Assembly: GCA_013398175.1 (NCBI GenBank)
Contig: VZRZ01005412.1
Coordinates: 56,014-120,013 of the forward strand
Length of the DNA: 64,000 bases
Source: Climacteris rufus
Lineage: Eukaryota > Chordata > Aves > Passeriformes > Climacteridae
Reading direction: 5' to 3'
Shown: piece by piece, positions 12,501-24,175 of the stretch
How positions within the stretch are numbered: position 1 is the stretch's first letter
How the letters are laid out: every line of letters begins with the position of its first letter
The notes under the pieces: generated by a model
Told to the model about the DNA's origin: nothing
The model's database searches: none
The model's input: the letters and a program-made list of their open reading frames with translations, nothing else
Translations under genes and position numbers: made by a program

Positions 12501-13860
12501 AAAAGACTGAAGAAACATAGCTAAACCCAAATCATGCAGTATTTTTGGTGGGGTTTTTACTTAAATCCCCTTAATGCTGAACTTACAGGGGATTCTGGAA
12601 CTCACTTTAGTAAGTGCAAGGTAGGGTTCTTAGCAATAGGCTGCTGTGTTCTTCTTCACTAAGTAAGTCCTTACAAAGTATTTTGTGAAGCAGACTGAAG
12701 AATCCAGAAAAACCCTATTAATATGTTGGGCTAAATTAGGGAAGCAACTGTGGCACCCTTTCTAAAAGTGAGATCAGTTAAAGGACATGAAGTCTTCTGG
12801 ATTTTTTTTTCATCTGTGTCTAGTTATCTGTTTTCTCCTCCATGCCATCAGCTGCCTGGTATTCTTTCCAGGGAAACATCTGTACTGCATAACATCATTC
12901 TGTCTTCTCGAAGGATCTTGAACACAGCTTTGAAAGTTGCATTTTTTTAATGTGTAAATGATCAATATGGACCTTGGTGCCGCCATATCCTCTTCATGTG
13001 GTATGTTATGCTAATATGTATAATTATCATGTTGTTCAAATTAGCATCTTTTTTTTTTCACACCCCTTCTATGGCTATTGTTGGAAAAGAATGATAACAG
13101 TCCTTTTCAGTGACCTGAAAGTAAATTAATTAAAAAAACCCTCTCACAATCCAAAGTTAACTTTCACAAGAACAAACAAAATAGTATTAATGATCAACTT
13201 CCTTGCTGGCCTTGTGCTGTTACAATAGATGTAAAAGGAAGGACCACAAAGCAGAGAATTTTGATTTTCATGGCAAAAATTACTCTTGATTATGTTTAGT
13301 GTAGCTATAGATAGGACCCAAGTCTTATTTAGGTAGGAGATAATACCAGAGCAATGCAGGACAAAAGATGAAGTCATTCAAAACCAGACTGTACATCAAT
13401 ATATTTAATGGCCAACACTGAGGAAATGTAAAGCTGATCAAGGGCTGAATGCTGAAATTGCTGTTCAGTCCTTGCACGCTGAAAACTTCCACTGAAGTCA
13501 GCAAGAGTTCAGCTGGGAGTGTGTGGGGGGAGCACAGATCTCTTGGCTCGGTTCACAGATGTCCTGGAGCCCCACCACTAACTTGTGAGCCCCATTATCC
13601 CAAGACTGGGGGGAAAACAGAAAGACATACTGTGTAAACACTTCATCTTTAGAGCAAGGCATCCTTCTGTTTCTCCTTCTGTCACTTCACTTCTATTGAC
13701 CAAGTGCTTCCCGGAGAAGTGCACCGGGTTACAAAAAAAGGTCCCCAGGCGGGACCTTCATCTTTCCGCTGCATCCCCTGGTGCACAAGTTTAGCTGTCC
13801 TCTGCGAACAGCTTTGCCTGTCACTTTGGCAGACGGTGTCCGTCCCCTCGGTCCCTGTTC
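6513..13860. other. AT-rich stretch without recognised genes
   Basis: I see no convincing exon, RNA gene or repeat family in this 7.3 kb. If the SRCR gene starts in the CpG island at 14 kb, this is its first intron. The only simple repeat noted is a short GGAA tract near 11815. Scattered open frames (for example 8169-8372 and 8640-8855 minus, 6835-7176 plus) lack domain signatures. Confidence 0.55.
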
Positions 13861-13993
13861 CTTCCAGCGACGGAGAACCGGGTGCGGGATGGAAGAACGC
13901 CTTCGCCCGGCCAAGGCTCTCTCGGTGTCTCTCCCCCCAGGTCCCGCAGCCCCCCGCGCACCCTCCCGCTCCGCTCCGCCGCCCCGCGCCCCG

Positions 13994-14461
13994 NNNNNNN
14001 NNNNNNNNNNNNNNNNNNNNNNNNNNNNNNNNNNNNNNNNNNNNNNNNNNNNNNNNNNNNNNNNNNNNNNNNNNNNNNNNNNNNNNNNNNNNNNNNNNNN
14101 NNNNNNNNNNNNNNNNNNNNNNNNNNNNNNNNNNNNNNNNNNNNNNNNNNNNNNNNNNNNNNNNNNNNNNNNNNNNNNNNNNNNNNNNNNNNNNNNNNNN
14201 NNNNNNNNNNNNNNNNNNNNNNNNNNNNNNNNNNNNNNNNNNNNNNNNNNNNNNNNNNNNNNNNNNNNNNNNNNNNNNNNNNNNNNNNNNNNNNNNNNNN
14301 NNNNNNNNNNNNNNNNNNNNNNNNNNNNNNNNNNNNNNNNNNNNNNNNNNNNNNNNNNNNNNNNNNNNNNNNNNNNNNNNNNNNNNNNNNNNNNNNNNNN
14401 NNNNNNNNNNNNNNNNNNNNNNNNNNNNNNNNNNNNNNNNNNNNNNNNNNNNNNNNNNNNN
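13994..14461. other. Assembly gap, 468 N
   Basis: A run of 468 N bases inside the CpG island. GC-rich first exons of bird genes are often lost this way. Any coding first exon of the flanking gene would be hidden here. Confidence 0.99.
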
Positions 14462-14477
14462 GCCGCAGCCTGCCCAT
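14462..14477 (-). CDS. Candidate start codon of the SRCR gene, running into the gap
   Basis: On the minus strand an ATG in a good Kozak setting (gccgcgATGg) begins MGRLR and runs directly into the gap. It would suit the signal-peptide exon of a secreted or surface SRCR protein whose next exon, 6512-6374, starts at phase 1. This is inference from position, strand and start context only; the signal peptide itself is not visible. Confidence 0.25.
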
Positions 14478-14930
14478 CGCGGCGGGGAGCGGAGCGGAGC
14501 GGCCGCCCACGGGCACGGCCGCTCGGGCAGCCCCGGCGGGGGCTTACGAGGGGATGCGCCCCCCGAGCCCGGCCCCGGGGCTCCCTCCCGCTCCCCCGCC
14601 AGCCCTGGGGCCGCCACCCCCGTACCATCCTTCGCCCTCCCCGGACGCCCCCCGGCTTCTGTGCTGCCCACGGTCCCGCCGCGGCTCCGCGGGCTCACCC
14701 CACCCCGCTTCTCTCTCGCATTGAGGCTCCCCTACCAGCCACTCTCTTTGCCCTCGCCCCGAGGCTGTGGCTCCCCCGACCTGCGATAGCCTCACAAAAA
14801 GCAGAAGGAGGCCGGGCAGAGCCTGGCCTAGGGCGCGCAGCTTCGGGGCGAGAGGGGCAAAACGGGCCCGCAGGGCGGCTGTGGCAGCACGGGGATGGAG
14901 AGATCCCCAGACGTGTCAGCGGAGAACAAA

Positions 14931-17900
14931 GGGGCTGGAAACAAATGCCGTGAAATGTCTTCGAGGGTTTAGCATTATCCCAGCCCCATGTGCTCTGAAT
15001 GGTAATCTGCTTATTTCCAAGCGCTGCAGAGGTCTGCATGACCTGATCATCTCTGATTTCCTTGTCCCACCGGGATGGCTGTTAGTTACTCCTGATTCTT
15101 TCTCTCACTTTGTTAGGCCGCTAATTTAGATTACTTACTATGTTTTACTTCACCACTGGTGTTAATGTATGCCGTTCAAATCCTGTCTCATGGAGCACAC
15201 ACCCTTTATTTGGCCATTTGTCTGTAACGTGAGTCTGTAGATTCACCTCTCCATAGGATCCTTTTTCCTCTCTAACCTTTTGTCTGGAAAGCATTAATCT
15301 GGTTTCTGAATGAGCACATCAGGATTTCCAGTGCCTTTTATTGTGACAAAAGCCTAAAAGAAAGAGGGTGCTTTCTGCTTTCCATGCAGAACCCCACATA
15401 TATCCAGTAAACAGTGCCCTTCCTTTAGCAGCCTCTAAACTGTTCAGAAGGTGCAAAATACAACTTTACCAGTTACGTTTTTCTTTCTAAGAACAAAAGA
15501 GCTCCAGTGCTAAGGAAAGCAGGTCCCGTAGTGTTTGGGATTACCTGTATTCATTTTAGTTTTGCTCATCTGTGGTTAATTCCTCATTGCAGCATTACAG
15601 TTTGTATTTTAATCACTCACGAAGTTAAGGAATACTCTGCTGGGGTTTCTACAGCAACGTGATAACTATGCTATCGCATTGTCTTTGCACTGCTTTGTGT
15701 ACAGAAACACACAGATTGTTCTTTCTTGCCGAGGTTTCTTCTGGGGGTATGTGCATTATTTTAGAAAACATCAGGACTGGCAAGAGTTTAATTTTTTTTC
15801 AAAGTACAAGACATTAGCCTGAAAGCAACTCATTATGGCCATTTTAAAATTGTCTTACATTCTGTTTCTGTCATGACAAGTTGGTTGCTTTTATCCTTTG
15901 GAGGGACCAGTTAAAAGCATGCTCAGCCTAGCTGGTTAAGGTTTGCCTCATTGCCTAGTAAACACTTTTTGGCATCACAGTAACAGCAATATTTCATTTT
16001 CCCTGACCTAAGCTCTTTTTCCACCTCCCTGTAGCCTGGAAGAGGAAGGGTTCTGCTGATCAGCGCAGGGGGAAGAGAACAAATGAGTGTGATGAGTCTT
16101 GCAAAGCGCTCCAGGCAAAGCTCTGAGCCTGGCACTTATTCATGTATTCTGATTGCATTCGCCTCCCCAAGGTGTGTGGGCTGTGCAGTGCACTTCCCTC
16201 ACCTATCTAGCAGAGGGGTGTTTGTCCTCAGCCTGCAAAATGGTACTCAGCAGGAGGTGGGGGGAAAAGAGGGGAGGCTATAGAGGGAAAAAGGTTTGGA
16301 AGTAACTAGAATTCCAAAAGAAGCATCAAGAGGAAAAAAGGGAATGTCATAATGATTCCCTCCCAAGACAGCGTTCAGGTTTAATGGAAGGATCCACATG
16401 TACAGATTCACTCTTGAACGTTTTAATTTTTATCATTATTGTTCTTTCTGATGTGATTTTATAAGGAGAATGAGACTTCATTTGTTTTAGTAACTATAAA
16501 TATATAAACTATAAACAGTGATACGAGGTCTGTTACTGCTACAGGAAATAATGCTTTTGTTACAATTTACAAACTGGGGAGAGATTGATTGATCGAGAGA
16601 TTGATAGCAAACTCACTGTAAAAAGGATGGGCACTTTTGTAAGAAATCCTGGAGCTGATGCAGGTTTTTTTGCAGGCTGTATGCTTTGCACTTTGGTTGC
16701 AGCTTCTGTCTTGGCTTGAGCATTTACGAGTGTCTCCCCCATACGATTTCTCTGGTGTTTGAACAGTGCGAGCACATGCACAGTCCTTTGGCTCTGGCAC
16801 TCACAGGTGCCCCGTATAAAATCACTCTCATCTGCTTGACTGCTTTTATCACACTTGTAGGAACCTCATTATCTCTGTGACTTCTGCTTTAAGGGTGGAC
16901 TTTACCTTCACACATCTAGAAACAAGAAATAGAAGCTTATTATTCTGATATAGCTTTAGAAAGATGCCAAATGTGAAATGCTCTTAGTGCATTCAGTTGC
17001 CTTCAAAAGTTTTCTCTCTGCTGTACAAAACGGTTGAAAACTCATTCACAAATTGTTACAAATGAAAAGGAAAGAAAAAATGTGTTTCCTTAGTTAGGAA
17101 AATAGGTGTAGTTCTTTGGAAACCTGAAAAGTCTTAATGATCTGGGCGTTATGTATAACTTCTGAAAATACAGTATCCAGCTATTCAGGGAAAAAAAAAG
17201 GGAAAAAATGCTAAAAATAATAAATCTTTGGAAACTGTGCTAGTTCTACTCCTGCAGCCACACTGGGGGATTTAAAGTCAGTAATCTGTGCTTAACAAGG
17301 CCTGTATTTTTATAGGAAAGCAAAGGCTCGTTTTGGTCCTTCGAGATTGGTGGGGAAAATAATCCATTAAGATGACATCACAGTGGGTGAACTGGCTCCA
17401 GGTGAAGTACATTTTCCCTTTTGCAAAACATTTTCAATAGTTATTCTCACTATTTAGCTTGCACCTCTGATGCACAGGGGTAGTACCTATTGGCAGCAGT
17501 CCTGTGAAAGTCCACAGAACACCGCTCATGACCAAAGCTGGGAAATCTGTGCTGTGTACTGACAACTGCCATGAGAGAGTTGTAGGAAATACCTGCCAGA
17601 GAAGGTTTTAGTTTCTGTACAATTCCCCAAGGCTGGCTGCTGTTGCCTCTCCTGATATTTGGAAGTCCCAATACCAAACTTTTGATAAGACAAAAAAAAT
17701 AATAAATAATTCATAGTTATGGATGGGTCTGACCAACACCCCCTGCTCTCCCCATATTTCTGTGCATAGACTCCTCAGGTTACCCAAGAAATGGAAGTAC
17801 TGGAATTATTCGTGTGGTACAGAGCAGTGTGGGTTATTCATAATATGCAAGGCTTTAAAGGAAACTTGCACAAGAGCTTCCTTCATCCTAATAGCTTTCT

Positions 17901-20900
17901 GAAAGCACTTGATAGTTCGTCTCTGGCTCTGGCTCTGATTTTGCATCAATTGTGTGAGGGTACAGGTTATTAGAGGACTAATTTTCAATAAGTGATTCTT
18001 TTGAATAGGTGAAAATATCTGATGTGTGGGTTATACATGCAAAAAGAGTAGTCCTGCATTTCAAAAACATTTAATACCCAGCATTTAAAATTTGGCTGGA
18101 GAATTAGTCTCATTCTGCTGCTGTTTGAATCAATAGGAAAATTCACTGATTGGCCTCTTCCTGTGTGGAGTAAAGCTGCTTACCTTTATTTTCGAGTAGC
18201 TCGTGCAGTGTGCTGTCAGCAGAGATTTTAGAGAAGCTGAGCACTTCCAGCTGCTGGTGGAATTCAGTTAAATACTATTGACAAGTGAGGGCCTGAGTCA
18301 GTCCTATCTTGCTGCCACTGACAGCCCTATCCCAAGGTGTTCTCTCCTGCATTCCCTCCTGCCCAGGTTAGCATCAAACAGCAGCACAGATGGGACAGAT
18401 CAGAGCAAGGGCTGACTTCAGGCAATGTGATATGTGAGAAATTCCCCCAGGAAGGAAGTACAAAGCAGAGAAAATGCAGCCAAACAGCCAAGCATAGCAC
18501 GCTGTGATGAAATTATTTCCATATTATCTACCTAATAATTTAGTGCTCTTTTTTCTTCACATAATCAACTACACTGGGGCAAAGAGATCAAGAGCTGGAA
18601 TAAATGGAAAAACTTAGACACATGACCTAGTGGGAACTGGGTGAGATCAAACAGCACCAGGCAGGCTGAAGTCAGGTCAAGGAGAGCAAGCAAGGCTTCA
18701 CACAAAGGAGACTTCCACGTGTAAAATGAGCCGTGGAATGGGTGCTGAAATGAGTCAACATTTTTAGGATGTAAGTCAGCGCTCTTATAAAATAATTTTA
18801 TTCATTAGTGTCATTCTTTTTAACTACACGGGCAGCAGAAGTTTGAAATGCTGCCAAGTCTGACTCAAAATTAATTTGGGTTTGTGCTTATGTGGAAGAG
18901 AATAGGCCTTTTGTCCATAATTTCATATAAGCTCCATAGGGTGACCCTGCATTGCAGGATGTAACTGAACAGCCAGTAATTGATGAGGTTTCCATTAACA
19001 CCTAACAGTGTGCACAGCAATGAGATCACAGAAAAAGCTTTTTTCAAGTGTTAAGTACTTTCTTGTACAAGCAGAGTTCATATTATAAGGGAACAAGGAA
19101 CCTGACTTCCTGGAACAAGGCAAGAAGAAACTTGGTTTCCTGGAGGAGCTCAATACGTAGGTGCATATGTGCCTAACTCTGGGTTACACAGACATGCTGA
19201 AGTAATTGCAGGTAAAAAGTGAAAGGTAAACTGGATCATGCAAAACTGGGGAACAGTTTCTGTTCCATGTGTAAAGCAGGTCTCAGGAGTACCAGGTGTA
19301 ACACTTTGGAGACAGGACGTGTTTGTGGTGTTACTGCTATCTCAGCAACACCCAGGAACACACAGCTCGTACAACACATGGGCCTGTTCATGCACTCACA
19401 ATGTGATGGTGTTTGAGGCTTGTTTTCTATTGTTTCCATGAGCAGCCTCCAAGCACTCCTTATGCTCCTCTCCCACAAGGAGCATTCAGCAGATCCCAAG
19501 TGTGTGATGCCATGTGGCAGAGTGGGGAGTGAGACTGGAGTGTGAGAGCAGGAGAGCCCCAGCCTGTCTGTGGAAATACAGCAGAGGTGCTGCTTTACTT
19601 CCTGATGCTCAGAGAGGGAAGCAAAGGCAGCATCCCATATGTTGCAGTCTGTTCACTGGGTGAAAGGGGAGCTTGTGTAGCCAGCCCATAAATAAGCATA
19701 TTTAAAGAGGCAAGAATATGCCAAGGAGGATATTTTGAAGAAATGGAATAGAAAACAGTATTTGTTAACAAACAAGCTTAATAGAGTTTTGCTAAGAAAT
19801 GGAACTTCAGTTCTGAACCTGTCTACCCTGAGTGTATGTGGGATTTGGTGAGTCAGCCCTTTAAGGCAGAAAATGTGAGAAAAAAAATTGATGTCTTCTT
19901 CTACATTTTGGACTCTTGTAATGTAGAAGGTGGCCCTTGCAAATGAGTTAACATCAGATAAGCCTGCCACAGAGCAGGATTAAGCCTTATTTGTTCAAAA
20001 CATCCCCTGTCACTGGGGACAACTGGTTCACAGAGCTGAGATATATGACCTTCTACAATTTCCTCTGACATTCATGTTCCCAGGTTCCCTGGGGTAAACA
20101 GTGCTTTATAAATGTACTTGTTTAAATAAGTTCTTCTCTCACAAGCAATCCAGGTAGTCCCCTTCCAATGATTTATGTCTGTAATGGTAGCATGTGCCTT
20201 TTCTTTGTTCAGAGATAAAATTCTGAAAACATTTCTTAATAATATCTATTTCAGAATTTTGCATTTCATTGCTGTGAAGTGTAAGTGCAATGAAAATCCC
20301 AAACCACAAAAAGTGAGTCAGGCAAGGTTAGTTTGTATTTTCATCTTCCTCCTAACCCAAGTCCCACCTTCCCATGAGCAGCAGTGGAGTGATGCATTTC
20401 TGCTGTTTGCTACCCAACATCCAACAGCAGCACACATACAGAATGTAAAGAAGATTGTTTTTCTGCAGGCTTTCAGAGGGATGCAGGATCTACTGTAGTG
20501 CTGAGTTATGTGTATGCAATGACCCTTCAATTATTTGATTGATCTCCATTAACAGGAGACTGTTACTGGGAATGAGAAAGGATAAAGTAAGTTACAGCTG
20601 CACTCTTGAAATGTAACTCAATAGGTATGACTTTTAAGACTTTAAGATGTCCTATTAATGTAAGTAAAAATACTGCTACGTATTTGTTAAAAATTACATT
20701 TTAGCATATTTCAATACCCATTTTCTCAGACGAGGAGAAGAATCAAGTATAATTCCCCTGTCACTTTTGTGTTATTAGGTTTGGTCTTTGTCCATCTCCA
20801 AGTGCTGGACTAATTGGCAATGTAAAGAATTGCCTGTATTTCCAAAAGTTTGGTTTGTATCTATTATTTTTAATCAGTTGCAACAGTTCACATATAGACT

Positions 20901-22640
20901 TTCAAAAAGATTGCACCACTGTATAAATCTTGAGTTGTTTGTTTTATATGAACTTGAAACAAATGTCTCACAAAATTAGAACAAAAAGCAAACAAGAGTT
21001 TGCCACTTCTTATTTTTAATATCTATCAAGATTAAAAAGAGAGATTGGAACTGTTTTAGAAATATGTCCCTTCTGATATGTGTTGCATATTCACTGAGAT
21101 ATTTGGTCAACATTACCCAAATTTAATCCTAGCCATTTTTAATATTTTTGTGTTTTGAGAAAGAAATTGTAAATACTTCATTCTCTTATCAGCAGTAATA
21201 ATTTTGGATAAGAATATCATTATTGTTTTAAAGGAACACATATTTTTATACTTACTGAAGGAAAAGCCTTGGCCAAAAGCTAGCTAAAAAAGTAGTTTCT
21301 ACTTATTTGACTTAAGGAGACTGAGATTTATTGGTTTGTCTTGAAAGCAGTAGAACTGATTTTAAATTATCTCTTTTTTTACTTGCAATTTCAATTATTT
21401 GAGAAATTTAACTGTGAAGGAGGGGAGTGTATTGTTGAGTGTTTATAATCCATGTTCTGTTGGCTCTCTAGGTTAATAATTTCATAAAAATCAGTTAATC
21501 TTCTCATGCTAGTGAATAGATATTGTGCATTATGGGTACCAGCCTTAGTTTGCCCATATTGGTACCATTTAAAAAAAATACAGATCTCAGTAGTTCCTAG
21601 CTTGCTTTCACTAATATATTCAGAGCTGGAGCAACCATTTCTCATTGATTAATATAAAGTGATGCACAAAGATGTACTTGTTATTTGTGCCTCCTTTCAA
21701 CAATGCAGTTGCAATTTTAAAATGCAGCAACATACGCTTTAAAATAAATAAGGTGAGGATCCTGTCTACAGTTTTGAGGAGATTCTGTACAAGGTGGGAT
21801 CAGAGTTGTGTTTGCACTATTGAACTGTGTCTCTTGCAGTTAGAACAGCACTGGCATTGTGCAGACCTGTGACAGACATTTGCACTTAGATTGCCTTCAT
21901 TCCCACAGAATGTGCAGGGAGGAAAGGTGACAGATGACAAGGAGGGGCAAAGAAGGAAAGTTTCACTGCTGTAACTACTGGCAAAACAAATTGCTTTCTT
22001 ACAATCTTCATTGTTGGCTAAACCATGCCTTACTTTTCTTCACTTCTGACTGATGGCCCTTTCTTATCTCCTCTGATCCCTCTTGTCCTGTCATCATGAT
22101 TTCCTCATTGCTATTTTCTTGATGAGCCAATGGCTATGTGGAATTACACGTTCCAATTTACTATTTTCATATTTAATCATCTTGGCTGGTATAATGATAT
22201 GTCAAATGAAAGTAAAAATTAAAGCTAAACTCACTGAATTATTAAAAGCAACATATTTTTGCTGTAGATACAGCTACACAAAACATAAATAGTGACTTCT
22301 GTTTTTATATTGATCTGCTTAGCACACCACTTAGTTTTGTAAATAAGCACCGTGTTGAACTACATTCTACTTTTTTACTTTAGACTTTTAAACATTGTTA
22401 TTTTACTCAATACCTCCTAATAGTGTGTATGTAACTAAATCCTATCAGAGCAAATACCAGTTATATTAAGAGAAGTACTGCTAAGTTCATCAGCTGTAGA
22501 ATTTCAAATCTCTTGTTGCTTTTTTAAATTACGGTTATTATCCTGTTTTGGAAACAGGTCTCGGAATTTTGCCATTAGTTTCAGCCTTAGAAATCAAATA
22601 AGTAACTGGTGCTTGGAGCTGTAGGAGATGAACTTGCAAT
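14931..22640. other. AT-rich intergenic stretch, nothing recognised
   Basis: No exon chain, RNA gene or known repeat family could be supported on either strand in these 7.7 kb. Short open frames are all under 110 codons and lack domain motifs. Confidence 0.55.
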
Positions 22641-22644
22641 TTGA

Positions 22645-22845
22645 ATCACAGGATCATAGAACACCAGGCTGGACAGGACCTCAAGGACCATCTGGTCCAA
22701 ACTTTCTTGGCAAAAGCACAGTCTAGACAGGATGGCCCAGCACCCTTGAAAGTGTCCAGTGTTGGGAAATATACCACTTCCCTGGGGAAATTATTCCAAT
22801 GATGCATAGTCCATATGTCCACTTTTTTTCCTGTACATGTAGGTC
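22645..22845 (-). mobile_element. CR1 LINE 3' fragment, old
   Basis: The plus strand reads as the complement of a bird CR1 tail: aatcacaggatcatagaac, then a 'ggacctcaaggaccatctgg' type block, then a 'cttccctggggaaattattc' type block. It is divergent and 5'-truncated, the usual state of CR1 copies. No coding part is left. Confidence 0.8.
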
Positions 22846-23939
22846 TTTCTTCCTTAAATTACTCTCTGAATTTTGTAGAAGCCAGGAAGAGTGAAAAGCA
22901 GCAGAATAACTCCTTTCTCTAAGATTTAACTACCGGTCATCTTCTGGACTAACAAGAAGAAAAACAATAAATTCAGGCCTATGTTTTTAAATATTTTGTG
23001 CAAATAACGTGCTGATGCAAAATACCCCATCTACTTAGCTATGGAGATAGCTAGGAAACATTAAATAATATTAAAAAAAAAAGTATTGAGTATATCAGGT
23101 AATATATAAGGGTGAGTTTTCTGGAATGCAGAGAATTCTGACAGCCAAGGTTTTCAGTGTACAAAGCTGCCATAGACTGTGACATTCTGTACAGTATCAT
23201 TCAGTCTCCTTTATTCCTAATTAGTGCAAACAAACCAGCTCTGAGACAAAGGGTACTATAACCACAGAAAATATGCACAAGTACCACATTTAAACGTACA
23301 AACGAATGGCTTTGTTTTGCAAGCACGATAGGACACATTTTCTGACTGTAAGATAAGACTGGCAGTATAGTTTTAATATCTTGTGTGGAAAAACATAGGG
23401 AAAGTAGTAAAATGATACATAATGTTTTCTGATCTCAGTGCTTATAGAGCTAAGTCCGTAACTGGGTGAACACCGAGATGTATAGAAATATGGTTCTTTG
23501 TTGTTCAGAGCATAACAAATTCACACTTCTTTGGTGCTTTGGTTTGTAACAGTAAAGCCAACAGCTGTCATGTGGTTAGATCTGTACTGCTCTTGAGTGG
23601 ATCAAATGCAGCTTAGTGGTAGAACAAATAATATCATTGAATTGTTTAATTACTAGACATTTTCTCCTGCCTCATTGAAGGGGCAGTGTTAAAGTGAAAA
23701 GGAGTAAATGCAAGGCTCGGTGCAATACAACACCAAGCTGCACTCCATCCTCTCTTCACATGCTGTATTTTAATGCATGTACACAGACATTTCTGTTAAA
23801 GAGCCACTTGTATTTTAACACATTCTCTGTATGTGGTGAGAAGCCAGTATTGCCTGATCTCCAAACAAAGTGGGACTTGAGGGAAGAAATGTAAAAAGAC
23901 CAAAACTTACCTTTGGCAATACAAATTAGCACATGGAAT
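22846..23939. other. Short AT-rich spacer between two CR1 fragments
   Basis: Nothing recognised on either strand. Confidence 0.5.
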
Positions 23940-24175
23940 TTGTAGAATAGAATAAATTAGACTAGACCAGACCAGATTATTATCTGGTCCAACTGCCCGA
24001 CCACCTAAGGGCTGACCAAAAGTTAAAGCCTATTGTTAAGGGCATTGTGCAAACCCCTCTTAAACACTGACAGGGTGCCTGGGGCATTGACCACCTCTCC
24101 AGGGAGCCTGTTCAGTGTTTGACCACCCTCCTGGTAAAGAAATGCTTCCTAATGTCAAGTCTAAACAGCTGTAAA
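23940..24175 (-). mobile_element. CR1 LINE 3' fragment, old
   Basis: The complement of a CR1 tail is recognisable from 'tctggtccaactgcccgacc', 'ccacctctccagggagcctg' and 'agaaatgcttcctaatgtc'. It belongs to a different subfamily from the copy at 22.6 kb and is well diverged. Confidence 0.8.

Larger units (their letters stand above)
13861..14930. promoter_or_regulatory. CpG island interrupted by an assembly gap
   Basis: A sharp GC- and CpG-rich block stands alone in AT-rich DNA, with repeated GGAGCGGAGCGG-type motifs on the right gap edge. It is very likely a promoter. The nearest gene with a matching direction is the SRCR gene on the minus strand, whose first seen exon is 7.3 kb away. Transcription in the plus direction cannot be excluded. 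The long open frames across this block exist only because N bases cannot encode stops. Confidence 0.75.

Noticed and set aside
13682..14953. Several long open frames of 230-390 codons on both strands around the gap
   Set aside because: They are open because about 156 codons are N. The flanking translation is Pro/Arg/Gly-rich CpG-island sequence with no domain.
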